Positions 53,120-63,594 of a DNA stretch of 64,000 nucleotides are shown one piece after another. Origin of the DNA: Dimorphilus gyrociliatus (Eukaryota > Annelida > Polychaeta > Dinophilidae); NCBI GenBank assembly GCA_904063045.1, contig CAJFCJ010000004.1:1667713-1731712 (forward strand), read 5' to 3'. Below the pieces are notes generated by a model, which was not told the origin of the DNA, made no database searches, and saw only the letters and a program-made list of their open reading frames with translations. A program made the translations under genes and the position numbers. Positions within the stretch are counted from its first letter, which is position 1. Every line of letters begins with the position of its first letter.

Positions 53120-54310
53120 ATGGTAAGTGTACAACGCTCCTTGCTGTTTCTTGAGACTTATTATGGTAAAGATTTTAAATTGGCTGAAAAAAAGCTGTGT
53201 CTAGAGAAACATATGCAGATAATCTGGCCATGTAATAATCTAAAAGTTTGGAAAATTCATGAGAGAAGTTTGTTTTGGATAACTGGTATTTTGATGCCTA
53301 CAATTGGTTTTTTGGGCCTTCTACTTAGCTTAACAATTGCTTTTGTCTTTTTCAAAATGAGAAAAAGTAAGGCCACAACGGCCTTCGTGGTGGCATTGGC
53401 TTTTTCAGATATTGGTGTTCTGATAGTGGGAGGAATTATGAATATTTTTCGTGCTGGTATTCACTATGAAGCGCAGGAGGTTATTAAGTCCTACAAATTA
53501 ATGGTTATCAACGTATATTTTATATCATCATCCCTACTCGTGTTTCAGTCTTGTACCGTAAACATTATGGTGTCTTTGTCCGTATTTCGTTACTTGGCTA
53601 TAAGATTTCCTCTAAAAGCTTACAGACTCTGCTCAAGACGTAGAGCACTCGTAACTATCCTCATATCTGTATGCCTTGCGGTCTTATTTACAGGATCTCA
53701 ATTTAATAGTTTTAAAATTGCAAAGATATGTATACGTATATCGAAAGACAAGTGTGTTCAAAGTGTTTATCAGTATGTTTTAAATATCACGAAATTTTGG
53801 GTCGATTTTCAATATTATCTAGCATTAGTAGTTGTAAATTTTCTGCCTTGGTTAACGCTGGTAGTCTCCAGCATCCTGTTGACAGTGGAAATTAAGAAAT
53901 CAACGAACGCTATTTCGAGAATAGGAAAAGCTTCATCTGACGATATCAACAAAAAGAGAAAGCAAGAAAGACGTATAAGCAAAATGTTCCTACTAGTTAT
54001 AGCTATGACATCATTACTCTATCTACCTCAAGTCGTATATGTACTAGTTTCTCTGATTGACAAAAAATTGGCTGCCTATCATCCATACCTTCTAATATTT
54101 AGCTACATTTCCAATGGTTTAGTGGTTGTGAATTCGACAATTAATTTCTTTCTATACCTAGCAGTAAACAAGCAGTTTCGTCAAGATTTAATGGCAATTT
54201 TATGCCGCGCGAGACTGCGCAGAGACCAGACGTCTCCAAGAACAACAAAAACGCAATTGAGAAGTATAGCTAGTGTATCATCTTCACTTGAAAGTAAAAA
54301 TATCTCTTAA
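53120..54310 (+). CDS. class A G protein-coupled receptor, single exon
   Basis: An intronless frame of 396 residues with seven hydrophobic segments starting near residue 52. Helix 2 has the conserved Asp (ALAFSD), helix 3 ends in FRY in place of DRY, helix 6 has LLYLP in place of the CWxP core, and helix 7 has NSTINFFLYL in place of NPxxY, followed by the amphipathic VNKQFRQDL. Loops are basic and the tail is Ser-rich. These features fit the divergent invertebrate peptide receptors near FMRFamide receptors; ligand unknown. The start codon sits in ATGGTAAGT, which is also a perfect donor site, so the true N-terminus may differ. Confidence 0.8.
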   Translation: MVSVQRSLLFLETYYGKDFKLAEKKLCLEKHMQIIWPCNNLKVWKIHERSLFWITGILMPTIGFLGLLLSLTIAFVFFKMRKSKATTAFVVALAFSDIGVLIVGGIMNIFRAGIHYEAQEVIKSYKLMVINVYFISSSLLVFQSCTVNIMVSLSVFRYLAIRFPLKAYRLCSRRRALVTILISVCLAVLFTGSQFNSFKIAKICIRISKDKCVQSVYQYVLNITKFWVDFQYYLALVVVNFLPWLTLVVSSILLTVEIKKSTNAISRIGKASSDDINKKRKQERRISKMFLLVIAMTSLLYLPQVVYVLVSLIDKKLAAYHPYLLIFSYISNGLVVVNSTINFFLYLAVNKQFRQDLMAILCRARLRRDQTSPRTTKTQLRSIASVSSSLESKNIS

Positions 54311-54447
54311 AAAAAAGGCGTAAAGGAAAAAGAAAAGAAAAGAAAAAGAGCAAAGGGAAAAAAATCACATGTTGTCAGTTTTGTTGTAAAAAAGACAAAA
54401 AAAAATTCTATACAGCATATTTACAATTAACTTGACCGTATTCTTAC

Positions 54448-56470
54448 CTAAGACATTAACTGCTCTAGAATTGTTACATTCACTGAAATTGCGCCTTGTT
54501 GTTCGATTGATGACGATAAGAATTTGCAAGCGGCTCGAGATGACTGTGATCTAACTATAGGTAGTTTTAACAATAGCTTGGTGCAACTGTTTAAAGAAAA
54601 TCGTTTTCTTTCATTAGGTATCATTTCAAAAGATAAAGAAAACTCTTACAGACCGTAAAGGTTCATTTGGGTAACATTCATTGTCAAAGAATTGTAACAA
54701 TTCTAAATAACGCGTTTGCATATTCGATACGGCTATTCTGTCATTAATTCCTTCAGCATCTGTATCAATAATAATATATGAATGCATTGAAAACGATAGT
54801 TCGTTTTATATGGGAATCAATGGCATCGTACCGGGAAAAAGTAATATGATTGCACATAAAATGCAAAACTCTGTAGAATCAATATAAAAATCCAATGCTT
54901 GTAATCTTAAGATAATATCCAGAGTACATTCCATTATTTCACGACCCCACGTCAATGCTGATGCAGCTTGCTTTTCAACTAAAACATTCCTCGCCAATAA
55001 CACCGTATTATCAGTGTCTATTGATCTTTTTTGGATATTATACAAATAAATATTTACATTTATATTTAGGTTTTCATGTATATACATAATGCATATATAA
55101 ACTTTGTATTACCTATAAGCCATCCTGAATACAAGCAACTCGACAAATGATGATTTTACAAGGCTTATCTGGTCCTCATTTTGTAGATGTTGGAAACCTA
55201 TGAAAAAGCCGCTTGATGTGCTTTTTTTATTGTTACTGCCCTGTCTTATACTAACCGGGAACAAGTCTGGCCCAATCTATAATTAATCGTAATTCCTGAT
55301 CGGATACAGACATAAGTTCTTTAACTGGAATATCTTCAACTTTTTCGATGGGGCCAATGGCTAATTTAAGAATTTACTTATTTTTCAGCTTTTTTTATAA
55401 TAGGAATACAGACTTAATTCAGGCATATTAGCAGCTCCTATCTGAGTTATTTGTTTCACAAGCGCTTCTTCCTCTGTCACTGAGGTCTCAGTTTTTTGCA
55501 CTACAATTTTAAGAAAAAAACAATTAGGCGCTTTTTTCTTTTCTCGAATCTAATTTAAATTCTTATGCTGTAGGCTAATACCTTTTTCCGGAGATTTATA
55601 GACAAGTTCAGTGCCTATTCTTTTATGTCGATGACGTCCTCCAGGGGTTCTATCCTCTCTAACAGCTAGTTAAACATAATTCATCAATCAAATTTTAATA
55701 ACTATTTGAGTTATAAATAACTAACAATCTTTTTTCATTCCAACTTGAAGACATTTCGTGAATCGACAATACTGACAATTGTTTCTCGTTGCCTTGTTGA
55801 TGACACAGCAGCAATTTTCTCGACAAGTGTAAGTTAAGTTTTTTTGAACGCTTCTCTGTTTGTAATAATAATTTCAAATTCTGGTTGTAAAGTAAGTGTC
55901 ATTCTAGTAACCTTAAAAAATCCTTTGCAACCTTCGCAACTGAATACAGAGTAGTGAAAACCAGTTCCCTTGTCTCCACATACAGCACAGCAGGCACCTT
56001 CTATTCCATAATTCTCAGTTGCCTCCTGATATAATCCCACCTGTATCGCATTTCAACAACAAATTAAGCTGTTCGATTTGTTAAACATTTATCTGGTTTT
56101 AGTAACCTAACACCTTATAGTATTTTACAATAGATAAAACTTTTGGAACTTTGCTTTTAAAAATTTTTCATTTGAAAGCTACCTGCATATCATCAGTTTG
56201 TACTTCGTAGTTGGCGCCATCTTCAGGCAAATCGTCGACTCTCTGTAAGGTAGAACTTGAGTTATCTTCTGATATTACATACACTTTGGGCTTGGACGGA
56301 ACAGCTACATAACGTGTATCACTCGATGATACTGGTTTTAAGACGATTTTAGCTTGATTTTCTTCTGAAGAAATCTGTTCTGTGGAGTCGTTTGGTCGAG
56401 GGAGTATTTCGACTTTTATAACTTGCTGTTGTCCTCCCGGAGATTCGATACTGATTGATTTTGTTGACAT
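54448..56470 (-). CDS. nuclear receptor, NR6A/HR4-like
   Basis: Ten exons on the minus strand: 56470-56183, 56040-55912, 55855-55726, 55665-55582, 55500-55414, 55360-55256, 55197-55113, 55025-54832, 54759-54650, 54543-54448; 435 residues. A 96-residue N-terminal region precedes two C4 zinc fingers: [21 protein letters not shown] with P-box CEGCK, then CRENCCC through [16 protein letters not shown]. The extension [14 protein letters not shown] resembles the NR6A/FTZ-F1 A-box region. The ligand-binding domain is complete ([58 protein letters not shown]). Family knowledge: NR6A/HR4 factors bind AGGTCA direct or extended half sites as repressors. Assignment within the superfamily is the weak point; NR2 relatives are the alternative. 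An upstream in-frame ATG at 56485 would add five residues. Confidence 0.85.
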
Positions 56471-56770
56471 TTTCCTAGCGATCAATTAGGCGAACATACA
56501 AAAAGACTGATGCATTGAGTTTGTTTGAAAATTGTGCAAAAATAGGGTGAAGGCCGAAAATTTTGTCCGGAAGTGGATAATGTAGATCAACTTCCGGTTG
56601 TTCTAAAAAAAATTATTTCGTAAAAATTAATTTCTGTCTTTAATTGCGCCAATTATTTTTAGGTTAATTTATTTAAAAAAGAGAGGGAAATTTCGCATAT
56701 TTAAAATAAATTGTTTACGTCACATGCTAATGAGAATACTAAAGCAAGGCGAATCGAAATTCTATAAAAA

Positions 56771-57622
56771 ATGCAATCTTTTCGGCAGCAATTAGCTGAT
56801 AGCGGGTCTAAGGCTGAAACAAATCCTGAGGCAACTTGGTGGTGTAAATTATTAGCTAGAGGAGTATCAATAGTAGCAGCATTTAGTAAGTTTAATCGGC
56901 TAGTTTCTATTTTTGAACGAACTTTTTTTTCGTTCTATGATTTTTCATCAATCTGTCTACTTCAGTCTTTTTAATACTATATGTAATTAACAGTCGCATT
57001 CATTCTTGGTATTGGTGGGATGATTGGTGTACCTGGAATATGTACTGGAGCCGGTTTGCTACAAATGTAGGCTTTTCAATTAATCAATTTAAATGAACAG
57101 TTGTCACATATTCAATACAAATGTTCATACAGTTTAGCGGCAGCAATAGTACTCATGATAGAGGCTCCCTGTTGTTTTCACTATCTTGAAATTACGAAAC
57201 CCTTGGTTGGGTTCGCCGAAAGAAGATCTTTCTTACAAAGGGGTATTGCTTACGGAATGTATGATTTCAATTGTTAAATTTGTCTTTTGTGTTAAAAATA
57301 AAAGAGCATAATTGACTTTTTAGACTTTCAATTCCACCTTTGGCTATGTGCTTCTCATTTCCTTGGACAGTTTGTGGTTCTGGTCTGATCTTCGCTGGTG
57401 GGGTGCTATATGGTTTAATGGGATTGGGTAGAAAGTAAGTTCAAATAATTACAATATCTGTTTACAAAATTAAATTCATATTAAAACTAATTGTTTTTCA
57501 GGGCTGATAGAGATGAAATGAAAATGAAAGCTACTGGTCAAGGCATTGGTAATGAATTTGAAAATTCGAAGGATGCTTTAGTTACTCATGATCGGTCAGG
57601 AGCCGAATATGGTCAACCATAA
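56771..57622 (+). CDS. CACFD1: Flower/CACFD1 synaptic vesicle membrane protein
   Basis: Five exons: 56771-56885, 56994-57066, 57133-57258, 57324-57434, 57502-57622; 181 residues. Four hydrophobic segments; the second carries the glutamate of the family signature (VLMIEAPCCFHYLE), and the last leads to GVLYGLMGLGRKADRDEMK. Trp-Trp in TWWCKLLAR near the N-terminus is also typical. Family knowledge: Flower links synaptic vesicle exocytosis to endocytosis, has been proposed to conduct calcium, and its isoforms mark fitness in cell competition in flies. It is divergent from the nuclear receptor with 300 bases between the starts. Confidence 0.93.
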
Positions 57623-57944
57623 TAGCCATAATGAGACCAAATCTGTTTATTTTTTTTTAGATATTAAGGAACAAATAATTGTACAAAAAAAAGCTATTTT
57701 AACATATCCAAATAGCTCATTCCATTTAACTGTAAAGGGAAGATTTCTCTATCTTTTTTTTTCATGGCCACATAAATATATATTGTGACAATAAGATAGG
57801 TTATGTTGATCTAGTCATAATAATGAGTTTTGTTCAATTCAAGTGGTAATAACAAATAGGAAGAACATACTTTATTGTTGTCAAAGATTTAATGTGCTCA
57901 AAACTGTTGTAATAACATCAATAAAATATTAAAGTTAAAATGAA

Positions 57945-59504
57945 TTAGCTAAATATATTATGCTTTAGTTGTTTAATTTGACTGATTATTGTTTTCAAGT
58001 CCATCAAAAGAAACACTCCAAATTCAGCCACCAAAAATAATAACCATATCGTGAAAATCGCTGGTCCTCCTTTCGCCTCGGATGGTTTCGTTTCTTCTTG
58101 GCTAATGCCAACGTAAGATTGCACAATCATATCAAGTTGTTTACGTAACAGTTCATTGTCGGTTGTCAATTTAATATCCGCAGTGGAACTTGTCACAGGC
58201 AACGATTCCTTAGTAGTTGAAAATTTTCTTTTGGTTGAAGATTGTTCAACAGACAATGTACTTTCAATAGACTTTGGTGTGACAGACGTCTGAGAACTTG
58301 AATAAGAATCTGTTGTTAACAATTTTTGAGTAGTAGAGTGATCTGTTATTGTCGATTTGAAGCTCGAAGATTCTTGTGTTGATATACTTTCTTTTGGGTC
58401 TTCCTTTGAGTTTGCAAGAGTAGTAGTAGAATTGCCAGTGGAGGAACGAGTGACTGGATTATCAGTTGTGGAAGAAATAATAGAATTATCAATAGTAGGA
58501 TTGGGAATAGAAGGAGAGGTGGTGAGATTATCAGCTGAAGAAAAGCTAGTAGGATTATCAGTGGTGGGAGGAGTAGTAGGATTGGAAGTAATAGAAGGAG
58601 AGGTGGTGAAATCATCAGTTGTATAAGAGCTAGTAGGATTTTCAGTGGTAGAAGAAGTCATAGGATTAACAGATGAAGAATGAGCGGTTGTTTTTTCGGT
58701 AGTGGGGAGAGTAGTAGGATTAGTAATATAAGGCGAGGTGGTGAGATTATCAGTTGTAGAAGAGCTAGTAGGATTATCGGTGGTAGAAGTAGTAGGACTC
58801 GCAGTAGTAGAAGTAGTGGGTATTACCATAGTAGTGATTTCCTCTGTAGTTGTTATAACTGTTTCTTCTGGAGCTTCCAACATTTCAGTTCTGAATGGTG
58901 TGTTGCATTTGCTATTATCATTTGGATGAGTAAGAGCATTTATTACTACATCCCATTCGGATGATATAAAATCTATCAATGGGGCATTTTCCAAAGATTT
59001 TCTCTTTGCAAATCCTTTTCTATAATTCCATCCAGTAGTCTCATCTGAGCCGTAGGCATCAACCAACTTAAAAAAAAAATGTATTGCGTTGTATAAAAAC
59101 AAAAATTCTTTTAATCACATCAATATATAGAATAACAACTTTAAATATTGGTCTTATAAACTCACCTGATTATCTTTAAATAAGTAAACTTTAACTGAGC
59201 CGCTACTTAAGCTGAAAGTTTCACTTTCTTCTTCCACGGCTTTTCCTAAAAAAGCTGACATAACTACTTTATTCATCACATAAAAGTATGACAGAGCCTG
59301 TAGATTATTACTACTGATGAATATAGATGGTACTTGAGCGTTTATTCCCAAACTGTATGTGTTCAAGTCGTTAATGTCAGTTGGAGATACCAGCTCAACA
59401 AAATATCTGTTTCCTTGTATTTCACCAACAGCGGAAATAGCTAGTTGACCGCTAATTATACATTCAAATAGAACAATATAATTCAAAATATATTTTATAG
59501 ACAT
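57945..59504 (-). CDS. secreted/membrane protein: lamin-tail-like domain plus mucin stalk
   Basis: Two exons, 59504-59166 and 59066-57945, give 486 residues if translation starts at the signal-peptide Met (an upstream in-frame ATG at 59567 adds 21). After the signal peptide (YILNYIVLFECIISGQL) comes a domain of about 140 residues (YFVELVSPTD, LNTYSLGI, LVDAYGSDETTGWNYRKG, SSEWDVV) resembling lamin-tail domains of secreted proteins. Then follow about 190 residues of Thr/Ser/Pro-rich imperfect repeats with a unit like NPTSSTTDNLTTSPSIT, and a C-terminal hydrophobic helix (AIFTIWLLFLVAEFGVFLLM) with a short basic tail. This suggests a heavily O-glycosylated cell-surface protein. The lamin-tail call rests on motif spacing only. 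Confidence 0.7.
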
Positions 59505-59830
59505 CGTTGTTAAGTTCGGAAAGAAGTGATAGAGAAAACTTATGAAAGATCGATGACATGCTTGCATAATTTTTCCAGGATCAATACGGGTCGCAGAGAA
59601 AACAGTTATAAAACTATGTAAGTCACGTTAAAATTATTAACATTTGCTCTCATTGTTGTCCTATAACACGTAAGGAATTACAATAGGTTAATTATTTATT
59701 TGAGATATGTTAACTTTCTATACATCTGTGTTTTCTCAGAATTGATAATGACATTTAAAAAGTATATATAGACGCACAGCAAGCATATTCTTCCTGCACC
59801 TTTCTTTATTGAAGAATCAATATTTCAATA

Positions 59831-61004
59831 ATGAAATTTTTTGCGGTAGCTGTTTTGTTTATTCAATGTTAGTTGAAATTGTCATAATAGATTGTTGACC
59901 TGTGCTCTAATAAATATATTTTGTTACTTAAAATTTATTTAGTTGGTCTTCTTGATGCCAGATCTTCCACCCCATTCATTGTAGGGGGTTCGGAATCCGC
60001 TAAAGGAAGATGGCCGTGGCAATTATCTCTTCAAGTCAACCGAGGAGAGGGAGTCTTCGGGTAACAATAGTTTTTAAAGACTCTATTATTTGATTTGATT
60101 TTCACCTTTTCCTTTATCTCGATTCTTTAAGGCATTCCTGTGGAGCTGTTCTTATCAAGGAAAATTGGGTACTAACTGCTGGACACTGCCTTATGCTTAA
60201 CGAAGAGTATGTATTTCCATACTGTATATTTAATATAAATGCAGCATATGATTGATAACGTCACTTATTTTGAATTATAGAGAGCCAGATGATTATTTAC
60301 TTCGCGCTGGAGCTTTCAGAATTGCCCCTGTTGGAGACGAGGAACAAACTCTTCACGTTGAGAAAATCATTATTGTAATCATGTTTATTTCCCTATCGAC
60401 AATAGCTTAACTTATTTACCTATATACTAATGAAACAGCATCCTGAGTTTGAACTAATCAATCCCGGATTACCTAATGACATTGCTTTATTGAAATTAAA
60501 AGAGAACGCTGACTTGGGCAATCCTAATATTAACACTATTAGCCTTCCTCCAAATGATTCTAACGACTTTGCCGGAAACAGTGATTGTTGGATCACTGGC
60601 TGGGGTAGAACTAGCGGAAATGCAACTGGCGCAAGCCCAGTTCTTATGGAATTGAATATTCCAGTTTTGACAAACGAAGTATGTGACGATCGTTGGAGCG
60701 ATAATATCATTGGTATTGTTCAACCAATCTTGGATGAACATATTTGTGTAGGAGATGACGCAGGAAACCTTAGCGCATGTCAAGTATGATTATTTTGAAA
60801 TATGTATTTAAAAATAATAATCAACAGCGGTTATCTAAATAAAATTAGGGTGACTCCGGAGGTCCTCTCTCTTGTCAAGTCAACGGCGAATGGTTGGTTG
60901 CTGGAATAACTTCAAGAGGATTCCCAGATTGCAAAGGCTATCCCTCCGTTTACACAAGAACATCAAAATATATTCAATGGGTAAACGATACAATTAACGA
61001 ATAA
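59831..61004 (+). CDS. secreted trypsin-fold serine protease, chymotrypsin/elastase-like
   Basis: Six exons: 59831-59867, 59943-60060, 60132-60206, 60281-60374, 60439-60783, 60849-61004; 274 residues. A signal peptide is followed by a short pro-region; activation would occur before IVGGSESAKGRWPWQLSL. The triad is complete: His in LTAGHC, Asp in NDIALLKL, Ser in GDSGGPLSC. The residue six before the catalytic Ser (position 189 in chymotrypsin numbering) reads as Ser in LSACQGDSGGP, which favours chymotrypsin- or elastase-like specificity rather than trypsin (Asp189). It is probably a digestive enzyme (inference). Confidence 0.92.
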
Positions 61005-61064
61005 ACTATTTAAAATAATTTTGAAAGTGGTGACTTCTGTATAAAATAACTAAAAATCTTTAGG

Positions 61065-62385
61065 CTAAAAGAAGACTTTGCTGTTTAATAAATACAATAC
61101 ATGAAAATAATATGAGAAACTATTATTAAAAATGTATAGATAAGTTGAAAGAGTCAATTTATTGCAACTACCTCTCATTATTTTAGACCAATTGCAAAGA
61201 AAATTAGGATACTTTTGTTGGAAAATGACAATAATTTCGTCGATAAAATAAGAGCAAGTCTTTTTGTCATTTAAAAAACAAATGACAGCCTCCTGTAAAG
61301 ACTCGCAATTATTTCTCCTCTTCACTTCAATTCTGTTTATCTGTTTTTGGCAATTAAGTTTACATTTTAATCTATTGACGAGTGAATATCTAGTTCTATC
61401 GTAATTTAATCCATGTATTCTATTAGATTCAGTATTTAGGCTATTATCAAACGGACAAGTGCGATTTTTAAGTTTTTCGCCTACACTTGTAATAAAATAC
61501 CACAGTTGGCAAGATTTCTCATAAAATCTTTCATAAGATTTCATACATATTCTTAAACGGTTATTTCTTTCACAATCATCAAATTGTTTACTCTTCATCA
61601 TTGCAGAATGTAGTTCTTCCCAACATCCGATTGCGCAACGACTGTTTGCGTCTATAGATAAGCCATAATTTTTAATATTAGTTTTTAATCTACGTAATCT
61701 ACAAGAAATGTTATTCTTTTCAATTTTCTTTAATATTAAATAACGATAGAAATTGCAAGTATTTTTTAATTTTCCATTAAATAAACAAGAATAGAAATAA
61801 TTATTCGATTTACAATTTTGAAAATTGTAGAATAAAACTTCGGACCAAACTAATTTACAATTTCCTTCTAAACATTTAGAATCGATTGAAAAGTTTTTTT
61901 CACTCAATTCCCTATATATATTCAGTTCTACTGCCTCTTCTTCTTCTTCTCCTTCAATTGTCCTGTATGGTTGAACGATTTCGTCTGTAGAAAAGAGTTT
62001 TATTCATTCATTCAATCATTCATTTAGAAATAATAAAAACACTTTAACCGGACGATTTGTATTTACAAAATTTCCCAATAGAACTCATCATTTTTATCAA
62101 ATCTTTACAAAATTCATATGTTTTAATACAAGACCATATTTGATAGTAGATTCTACACTTAATATTATTATTTCTTTTTAAAGTTAGCATTAAATTTGGG
62201 CATTTATTAATGCAGAACAGAGTACTATCCATTTTCAAGGTTTTTAACACTACGTGACAAAAAAATTATCGGGAAGTTTAGTAATTATTGTAATTTAAGA
62301 CGATTATTATATAATTTATTCAAATTTCACCATTTAAGTTGAAAAGGTTAAAAGAAAGAACAAAAAAGAAAATGAATCCTATCAT
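61065..62385 (-). CDS. cysteine-rich secreted or GPI-anchored protein, copy 1
   Basis: Three exons on the minus strand: 62385-62331 (signal peptide MIGFIFFFVLSFNLFNLN), 62249-62049, 61984-61065; 391 residues. About 28 cysteines are spread in three similar blocks, each with pairs such as LFCINKC, KCLEGNCKLVW and CKLNCQKQ. A hydrophobic C-terminus after CNWSKIMRGSC suggests a GPI signal or membrane tail. Cysteine positions follow copy 2 (62440-63594) over the full length at low identity. I do not recognise the family; alpha-helical composition recalls GDNF-receptor-like or other helical disulfide domains, but this is only an impression. A short run of glutamates lies between the first and second blocks. 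Confidence 0.75.
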
Positions 62386-62439
62386 TATTTTGTGCTCTTA
62401 TCGTTTAAAATTCAAAAATGATACAAGTGTGATGTTTTA

Positions 62440-63594
62440 TTATAAAAGATAAAATATTAAAATCATAATATTTAGTATAATGTTAAAGCTATTTACACGG
62501 AGCGATATTGAAGAATTTAAGGACATTACCCTCATCCAATCACAGTTTTTCTTTGACTTAGTTAATTGATAATGAACGACAGTTTCGTCAAATAGATACA
62601 AACAATTAATTGAATTAAGTAGTCTTTCTTTAATTAAACAACTCTTTGCCTCTATTAATAGATTACAACTAGAATTTTGTAGATTAGCTAATTGCCTTTC
62701 TTTAATACATTTTTTCTTGCATTCTAATCTCCGCCACCTATTCAGGTATGGTCTTTTATTGTATGTTAATCCGTTAATTCTAGGTACCCTTTGGCTGTTA
62801 AATTTACAAGTTAAATTCGATTTTATCTCTTGATATTGTACGAAATATATCCATAAGCGTTTTTTGGTATTAACTAGATTCAAGCACGTTCTAACCATAT
62901 TATTCAATCGACAGTCTTTCATCTGCCTATTCTGAGACTTACTGAGCAAATGGGAACAAGCTGCGATAGTTTGTATTTCACTTTTGGATATCTCAATATT
63001 AGATATTTTAGTTTTATTCCATCTATTCCATATATCTTCATCGCAAGTTGTAGCAGCTTTTTCCATCGTTTTTCTTTTCAAATCGCTAAGCCAACCATTG
63101 CAATTGTATCCTAGGCTATTCAAGCATTTATAAGCCCGAAAGCTGACTTTACAAAACGAATAATTCTCAAGAATCGCTTTCAACCATAATAGTTGACATT
63201 TATCGTTTAAGCAAGTAAAAGAAATTCCCTGTTTAAAGCTTCTAATCGTTGATTCGTCAACATTGAAAATCTGTTGAATTCGAGTATGAAATTCCCTTGC
63301 ACCGAAAGGTAGTTTTGGCTTTTGTTTACTGGACCTTTTATTGCATATTCCAACAGTAAAATTTAGTACTCTGTCTTTTATTCGCTCTGAACAGCCTGCG
63401 TGTGTTGAGATACAGTTTAACGCTTCGTTTAATCTATCGCATTTCATAAAAGCTGGATCTTGGAGTATTTCATAAATCTTATAAGGTAAACAACTCGATA
63501 TACAGAATAATTGCTCAATTCTTACTAATCTTTGAGAAAACGTTACATTTGATCTATTTAATACATTTATTAAAATTAATAATATCAATTTCAT
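62440..63594 (-). CDS. cysteine-rich secreted or GPI-anchored protein, copy 2, intronless
   Basis: A single exon of 384 residues with a signal peptide (MKLILLILINVLNRSNVTFS) and a hydrophobic C-terminus after DWMRVMS (FNIILNIMILIFYLL) suggesting GPI anchoring or a membrane tail. Cysteine spacing parallels copy 1: LFCISSC, FTCLNDKCQLLW, CRLNNMVRTCL, RLECKKKCIKERQ. Two blocks share an INGLTYNKRPYLNRW segment with copy 1 (IHGLNYDRTRYSLVNR). Several N-glycosylation sequons are present. Its start codon lies 2.3 kb downstream of nothing else on this strand in the window, so further copies may lie beyond 64000. Confidence 0.75.
   Translation of the reverse strand: MKLILLILINVLNRSNVTFSQRLVRIEQLFCISSCLPYKIYEILQDPAFMKCDRLNEALNCISTHAGCSERIKDRVLNFTVGICNKRSSKQKPKLPFGAREFHTRIQQIFNVDESTIRSFKQGISFTCLNDKCQLLWLKAILENYSFCKVSFRAYKCLNSLGYNCNGWLSDLKRKTMEKAATTCDEDIWNRWNKTKISNIEISKSEIQTIAACSHLLSKSQNRQMKDCRLNNMVRTCLNLVNTKKRLWIYFVQYQEIKSNLTCKFNSQRVPRINGLTYNKRPYLNRWRRLECKKKCIKERQLANLQNSSCNLLIEAKSCLIKERLLNSINCLYLFDETVVHYQLTKSKKNCDWMRVMSLNSSISLRVNSFNIILNIMILIFYLL

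Noticed and set aside
58346-58964. Valine/serine-rich frames antisense to the mucin stalk
   Set aside because: They are the complement of the Thr/Ser repeats and carry no independent support.
62044-62250. A separate 68-residue gene between the two cysteine-rich genes
   Set aside because: It is the second exon of copy 1: it joins in phase to a signal-peptide exon at 62385-62331 and to the main exon at 61984.
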